Assembly: GCF_000002595.2 (NCBI RefSeq)
Contig: NC_057016.1
Span: 1,308,735-1,372,734 of the forward strand
Source: Chlamydomonas reinhardtii
Lineage: Eukaryota; Chlorophyta; Chlorophyceae; Chlamydomonadales; Chlamydomonadaceae
Direction of reading: 5' to 3'
Length of the DNA: 64,000 nt
This document shows positions 56,475-64,000 of the stretch, piece after piece. Made by a program: the position numbers and the translations under genes. The first letter of the stretch is position 1; each line of letters opens with the position of its first letter. The notes beneath the pieces are model-generated. The model searched no databases. It was given only the letters and a program-made list of their open reading frames with translations, and had not been told where the DNA came from.

Positions 56475-57623
56475 GCTCTAGCACATGTGGAATTGGCGCG
56501 CCGGCGTGTCGCAGCCGCAGCACCTTCATGCGGCCACGCGCCAGTTATGGCGTTGCCGCCCCGGAACCCACCTGTTGGGCGGTGCTGTGCAGGGGCAATG
56601 GGCGTAGGTTTGGATGTGCATGCGCTGCTGTTATCAGAGAGGCTCCGCGTGTGCTTGGCAACGCAACTAGGACGCGCATCTATGTCACGTTCATCCCCAG
56701 CGGCATCGTCTTTGTTACGACTAAGAAATTGACCACGGCTGAGGGATTGACCACAGCATCATGTTAGCTGTTGGTATACGGTGCATGTGTACGTACGGAT
56801 ATGACGTACGTGCGGTGAAGCATTTGAGGCCTAGTCGTGGCATCCTCAGCGGTGTCTACTGGTCTCTGCTGTTTGATGGTTTTGCAGTGGTGTCTGAAGC
56901 AAATATGTGCGCGGTTCAGAGCGGGCCGCGCAGCGCGGTGGAGCCGATGCAGGTCTTGCCACACTGAGTACCCACGTCTGGGATAGCCTGCATCCGCTGG
57001 GATGCTTCAGGAAGTGGCAGATAATGGCAACCACGAACACCTTTTGCCAAAGGGTAAAAGGCGACAAATGACTGTCCACTAAGGACTTTCACACGCCTTA
57101 GCCTACTTATATAGTACTGTCGCAAGGCGTACCGATGTACATGTGCTGCATGAACTAGCCAGGCTCCTGTAAATCGCTGAAACGAAGGGCTGGATCGATG
57201 GTCAAGGGCTCCATCCGGGGACTAAAATCGCGCCGCCCTTCGCCCGCGTCTCCACGAAGCCAGTTCATTCGTCCTGCTGTAGACCCTTTACGCTACGCGA
57301 CTATCGATAGAAGCTTGTCGACGACGTCGTAGTATTCTTGCGGTGAAGACCCAAACTGGGGTATGAAATGAAGAAATCCATAGCTTGCCTAGAAAGGTTG
57401 TGAGGACAACCTCGTTTTTACTAGATTTTCCGTGTGCGAGGTTGCCCGCTGAGCGGGCCTCGGGGCGAGCCGCAACAGCAGCAAGTGCAGCCCCAGTAAT
57501 ATAGCTTGAGGTGTGTCTGCTTGTAAGGGACCCTGGCAGCATGGCGTGGGGGACGACCGTTCAGGCAAGCCTGCTCGGATGGCCAGCGTTAACTCGGCGT
57601 CCACTGTGCGCTGCAGGACAAGC
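56475..57623. other. Intergenic, RPB10 3' region and CDPK 5' region
   Basis: The short open frames here have no recognisable family. A TGTAA at 57168 is the first one noticed after RPB10, about 700 nt downstream. The last 120 bp before 57624 is open in the CDPK frame and includes in-frame upstream ATG codons. Confidence 0.5.
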
Positions 57624-60723
<3,100 letters not shown>

Positions 60724-60860
60724 GGAGCTCAAGCTTGGAGGATGGCGCAGCAGCCGGAGCTGGAGACAGCAAGGGGCCCCGGATACGGTCGCAGTTTTCT
60801 TGTTGGTTTTCGTGGGCGGCTGAAATCACCGGGCATGATATTGTCAGAAGGGCCATCTGC

Positions 60861-60865
60861 TGTAA
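60861..60865 (+). terminator. TGTAA polyadenylation signal, CDPK
   Basis: Lies 138 nt after the CDPK stop; the first TGTAA downstream and well placed. Confidence 0.65.
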
Positions 60866-61696
60866 CGTTGCAGAGAGAGGCGCGAGAGCGCTGTCAGTGG
60901 ACCGACCGAGGGACGCAAAGTACTACAATGGGGCCATGAGCCGAGCAAGGGCATCCCAGCATGCCAGTGCAATCTTTGTGGCTCTAGATGAAGCGCATAC
61001 TGAGTATAAGCAAATCGGATGATGACCGTGGGCGTTTGTGGGATGGGGTGTTGGGTTGCAGAGCCTGGTTGCGCTGGCACGTCTTTATGGCCCGCTGACC
61101 ACATGCTTGGTGAGCACTTGAGGCACGTGCTTACCTATTCCGCTGGGCGGTGCTTCCTATATGTGCGGATGTGCGCGCGCTTTTGGTGGAACATTCACAT
61201 CCCTAGTTAGGCGGGGGCATTTGTAATACCGCGAGCTGCCGTGTCCGCAACTCCGCACGGCTGAGGATGCGGCTTAATTGTTTATGAAGTCATGTTCTCG
61301 CTCTGCGGTTAACGGTTAGTGTACCGTATGTAAGCTGAAACTGTGTCGGAGCTATAGGTGACAATAGGACGGCCCTTTGCCGGCGGCTGACCATGATGGC
61401 TCATCACAAGGGGAATGTTCGATATCTGGCATGTGCTGTAGTGCTCTGCAAGTTTTGGTAGATTGGTAAAAGCGAAACAAGTCCTTCGTTGCTGGACCGT
61501 GATGGGGTTCCGTGAAGGATACACCGCTGAGTACACCCTGTAATTGCGCCCCTGTCATGGTCTGACATAGTAAAGACGTGCTGTCCTTGGCCTTGGCGTG
61601 CACGGGCTCTCTAGTCGCTTGGACGACACAAGGGGTGAAGGGGGCGCGAGGCAATTGGCTCCTGTCACTGTAAGGCGCCGTGCTTGAATAGGAGAA

Positions 61697-61900
61697 ATGG
61701 CCACATATCGTGGGGGACCGGTCCTGCCCAAGTGGGGCCGCAAGGGCAAGGACGCGCCGCGAGGCAGGAAGTGGGGCCGCAAGGGCAAGGACGCGCCGCG
61801 AGGCTGGAGCGGCGTGCCCGGTGTACTCCGATGGGCTCAACGTTTTCCAAGACCCCCAGCAATTCGAGCGAAGTATGCCGGATATATGCCCAAAGTGTAG
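61697..61900 (+). other. Small basic open frame with 13-residue duplication; possible upstream ORF
   Basis: Starts MATYRGGPVLPKWGRK and contains KWGRKGKDAPRG twice, encoded by two 39-bp copies at 61730-61768 and 61769-61807. It ends 66 bp before the SDF2 start. The repeat period preserves frame and the predicted peptide is strongly basic. It may be an upstream ORF in the SDF2 leader, an independent small gene, or chance; there is no family match. Confidence 0.25.
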
Positions 61901-61966
61901 AAGCCGACACCATCAAGTTACATAGTTACAGGGCGACTTGAGCCCTGTTTGCAACATTCTAGAGGA

Positions 61967-63878
61967 ATGGGGCAACACGGCCTATTCGTCGCCGCTGCCG
62001 CAGCGGCATTGCTCCTGATCAGCTCTGTTGTCCACGTAGAGGCTGACAATCTTGTGGTGCGTCGCGAGAGCGGAAGGACAGAGTGTCTTCGGTGGGGGCA
62101 TGCGATCGAACTCGTCCTCTCGTTTTGCGCAGGTTACCTGCGGTAGTACCATCAAGCTACAGCATGTGGCAACAAAGGCGCGCCTGCATTCCCACCAAGT
62201 AGCCTACTCTCGCGGCTCGCAGCAGGTAGGGGAATGCATGCGTGTCGCTGTGCCGACAGTCCATTGGCGCCCATCGCTATGCCAGGTCATCTGTCGTGTG
62301 AGATAATACTGACTTGAACTGGCTTCGCTCCTGTGCAGCAATCGGTGACTGGCTTCCCCGACGGGGACGACGGAAACTCCCTGTGGTTGGTCCAGGGGCC
62401 GGCGGTGAGTTGGGCTGTGGCTTGGTTCTGGGGCAGTGGCCGGAGATTTGAGTGGCGGAGGGGTTCGGGGAGGCCAGGCATGACATGGCGCTACTAGAGT
62501 GCGTCGAAGCCACGGCAGAGGTAGCCAGGCTGCGGCAGCGCTGGTGGAACAGTGGGGTCAAGTGCATGACCGCGTGTACATGCCCGGAGCATGTTGACAT
62601 GGCGTTTATCCTTGCCTGTGCTCATTTGCAGTCCGAGCCCTGCGTGCCGGGCGCTCCGCTGCGGAAGGGCTCCAAGCTGCGCATGCTACACGTCTCCACC
62701 CGCAAGTGGCTGCACAGCCACCTGTATCAGTCGCCGCTGTCCAACAACCAGGAGGTGAGAGCTGCGGAGAGCTGTGGGTCATGTAGGTTGCCGACACGGT
62801 GGTGATGATCTGGGTTGATTCGCTACTGGGTTTGAAATGCCCGCTGGCGTGCTGGTGTGTTGCGGAAGTGCCCGTATCCGTACCGGCGCTAAAGCAAAGG
62901 ACGTGGATGGTGGGGGCAGCGGTAACAGCAAGGCGCAGCATCAGCGAGGCAACTGGTGGTCCATCAACAGTAGCGGGTTGCTGTAATGGACGCTCTACAC
63001 CCCAGGGTGAATCACGGCCTGCAACTTAGGGTTTTACGGTACATGGCAGCGCATGAGATCGGGAGGGAGGGACCACTTTCCCCATTACCCGCGGGCGCCG
63101 CCGCGGAGGCCGCGGAGGCGCATATACCACACAGTCGCGTTCGACAAAGTTGTGCTTCTGTGCTTCAAAGTTGTGCGTCGTGTTCAATGCTCTGATGCTA
63201 TGCAGGTCAGCGCCTTTGGCACAGACACGCAGACGGACGGCGGTGACAACTGGGTTCTGGAGTGGGAGGGCAAGGGGAAGCTGTGGAAGCAGAACACCAA
63301 GGTATGTGGCAAAGGCGCGCGGGCCTCTCATCGCCAACCAGGCTGTCGGTGTTCGTGTGTTTTGTGTGTGTCTGACACATACCGTACACGTTACTGCCGC
63401 CGTCGCCACGCAGGTCCGCTTCAAGCACGTGGACACCAACGCCTACTTGTACTCGCACGACGCCAAGTACGGCAACCCCATCGCCGGCCAGGTGCGCTTC
63501 GTCATGTGCGTTCAGAGCAGATCAGCATGGACGAGGGCACTTATCGGTGTGAACTCAACGCAACTGAGCACCGCGCACTTGCGCGTACCGGGTCCCACAT
63601 GGGTTTCTTGTGCGCGGGGCGTCTACGGGTGCCTGTCCTGGCTAGTCAGCAACACCACCATCACCTTAACATCCGTTTAGCAGGTTGGTGACACTACTGC
63701 GACGCGCTCTGAGCTTGCTCTGCCCCCATGTCCACTGCCAACCGCTTTCACCTTGTAGTTCGAGGTGTGCGCGATGGCGAGCAAGAACAAGAACGCCGAG
63801 TGGGTGGCGGCGGAGGGCGTATACCTGCCCCAGCCCAAGAAGGAGGGCGACGCGGACGACGACAAGGAGGAGCTGTGA
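61967..63878 (+). CDS. SDF2: SDF2-like ER protein with MIR domains
   Basis: Stromal cell-derived factor 2 family, a lumenal ER protein that works with ERdj3-type J proteins and BiP in folding and quality control. Exons: 61967-62056, 62133-62225, 62339-62404, 62632-62754, 63206-63301, 63414-63491, 63759-63878; 221 residues, close to plant SDF2. A cleavable signal peptide is clear (GLFVAAAAAALLLISSVVHV). Three MIR repeats follow: IKLQHVATKARLHSHQVAYS with QSVTGFPDGDDGNSLW; LRMLHVSTRKWLHSHLYQSP; and VRFKHVDTNAYLYSHDAKYG. The end is AEWVAAEGVYLP, then an acidic tail finishing KEEL, a plausible variant of the K/HDEL retrieval signal. All introns are phase 0. Confidence 0.95.
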
Positions 63879-64000
63879 GCAGCTGCATCTGCGTGGGCTC
63901 AGACGGAGTGCAATGTAGCGGCTGTGACCTGTGGCTCTTTGGCGGCCGCGCTGCAGCACGATGTGCGTGCATGTGTATGCACGCAGCTGCGGCAGAAAGA
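63879..64000. other. SDF2 3' UTR to window end
   Basis: No TGTAA is present before the window ends, so the transcript continues beyond it. Confidence 0.6.

Larger units (their letters stand above)
60724..61966. other. Intergenic with a 39-bp tandem duplication
   Basis: CDPK 3' UTR to about 60880, then unassigned sequence. A small open frame (61697-61900) with an internal duplication lies just upstream of SDF2; see the separate entry. Confidence 0.5.

Overview
The window looks like nuclear DNA of a volvocine green alga (Chlamydomonas/Volvox relatives, Chlamydomonadales). The evidence is GC-rich coding exons with G/C third positions, Ala/Gly/Gln-rich insertions in conserved proteins, many short GT-AG introns, TGTAA polyadenylation signals, (TG)n tracts, and proteins typical of plants and algae (DET1, a CDPK, a LOV photoreceptor kinase). 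The species cannot be fixed from sequence alone. Gene models below are hand-spliced from exon phase and family similarity, so exon ends are good to a few bases where canonical splice sites are given.

Layout, left to right. 1-6759 (-): LOV-domain sensor histidine kinase, running off the left edge. 7580-10279 (-): an Lsm11-like protein of the U7 snRNP type, head-to-head with 10751-15261 (+), a small protein with two ACT-like repeats. 15262-23741: an 8.5 kb gene-poor block rich in GCATGC/GTACGT palindromes, with a long TG microsatellite, a 21-bp minisatellite and an ACC array phased at about the helical repeat. 23742-31414 (+): a roughly 1490-residue protein carrying four diverged copies of one beta-rich, B3-like module. 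31415-35640: intergenic, with one copy of a 0.6 kb dispersed repeat. 35641-37371 (-): a MAPR/cytochrome b5-like heme-binding protein with a C-terminal membrane anchor, head-to-head with 37846-39253 (+), a four-helix membrane protein behind a clear TATA box. 39919-44006 (+): an ankyrin-repeat protein. About 46244-50579 (+): DET1, with its 5' exons not located. 50580-52144: GT repeats and the second copy of the 0.6 kb repeat, abutting 52145-52752 (+), the C-terminal nuclease end of a Fanzor (eukaryotic TnpB relative). 54262-55486 (-): TRAPPC2/sedlin, head-to-head with 55930-56474 (+), RPB10. 57624-60723 (+): a calcium-dependent protein kinase. 61967-63878 (+): SDF2, an ER MIR-domain protein.

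Most genes are ordinary housekeeping or signalling genes and do not form one pathway. Light signalling is represented twice (LOV histidine kinase, DET1), calcium signalling once, secretory-pathway function twice (TRAPPC2, SDF2), and RNA metabolism twice (Lsm11, RPB10). The items most worth following up are the Lsm11 orthologue with its diagnostic N-terminal motif in a green alga, the Fanzor remnant beside a dispersed repeat, the four-module B3-like protein, and the possible anchored/soluble isoform switch in the MAPR gene. I recognised no retrovirus-like or other capsid-bearing element, rRNA, tRNA or CRISPR array.
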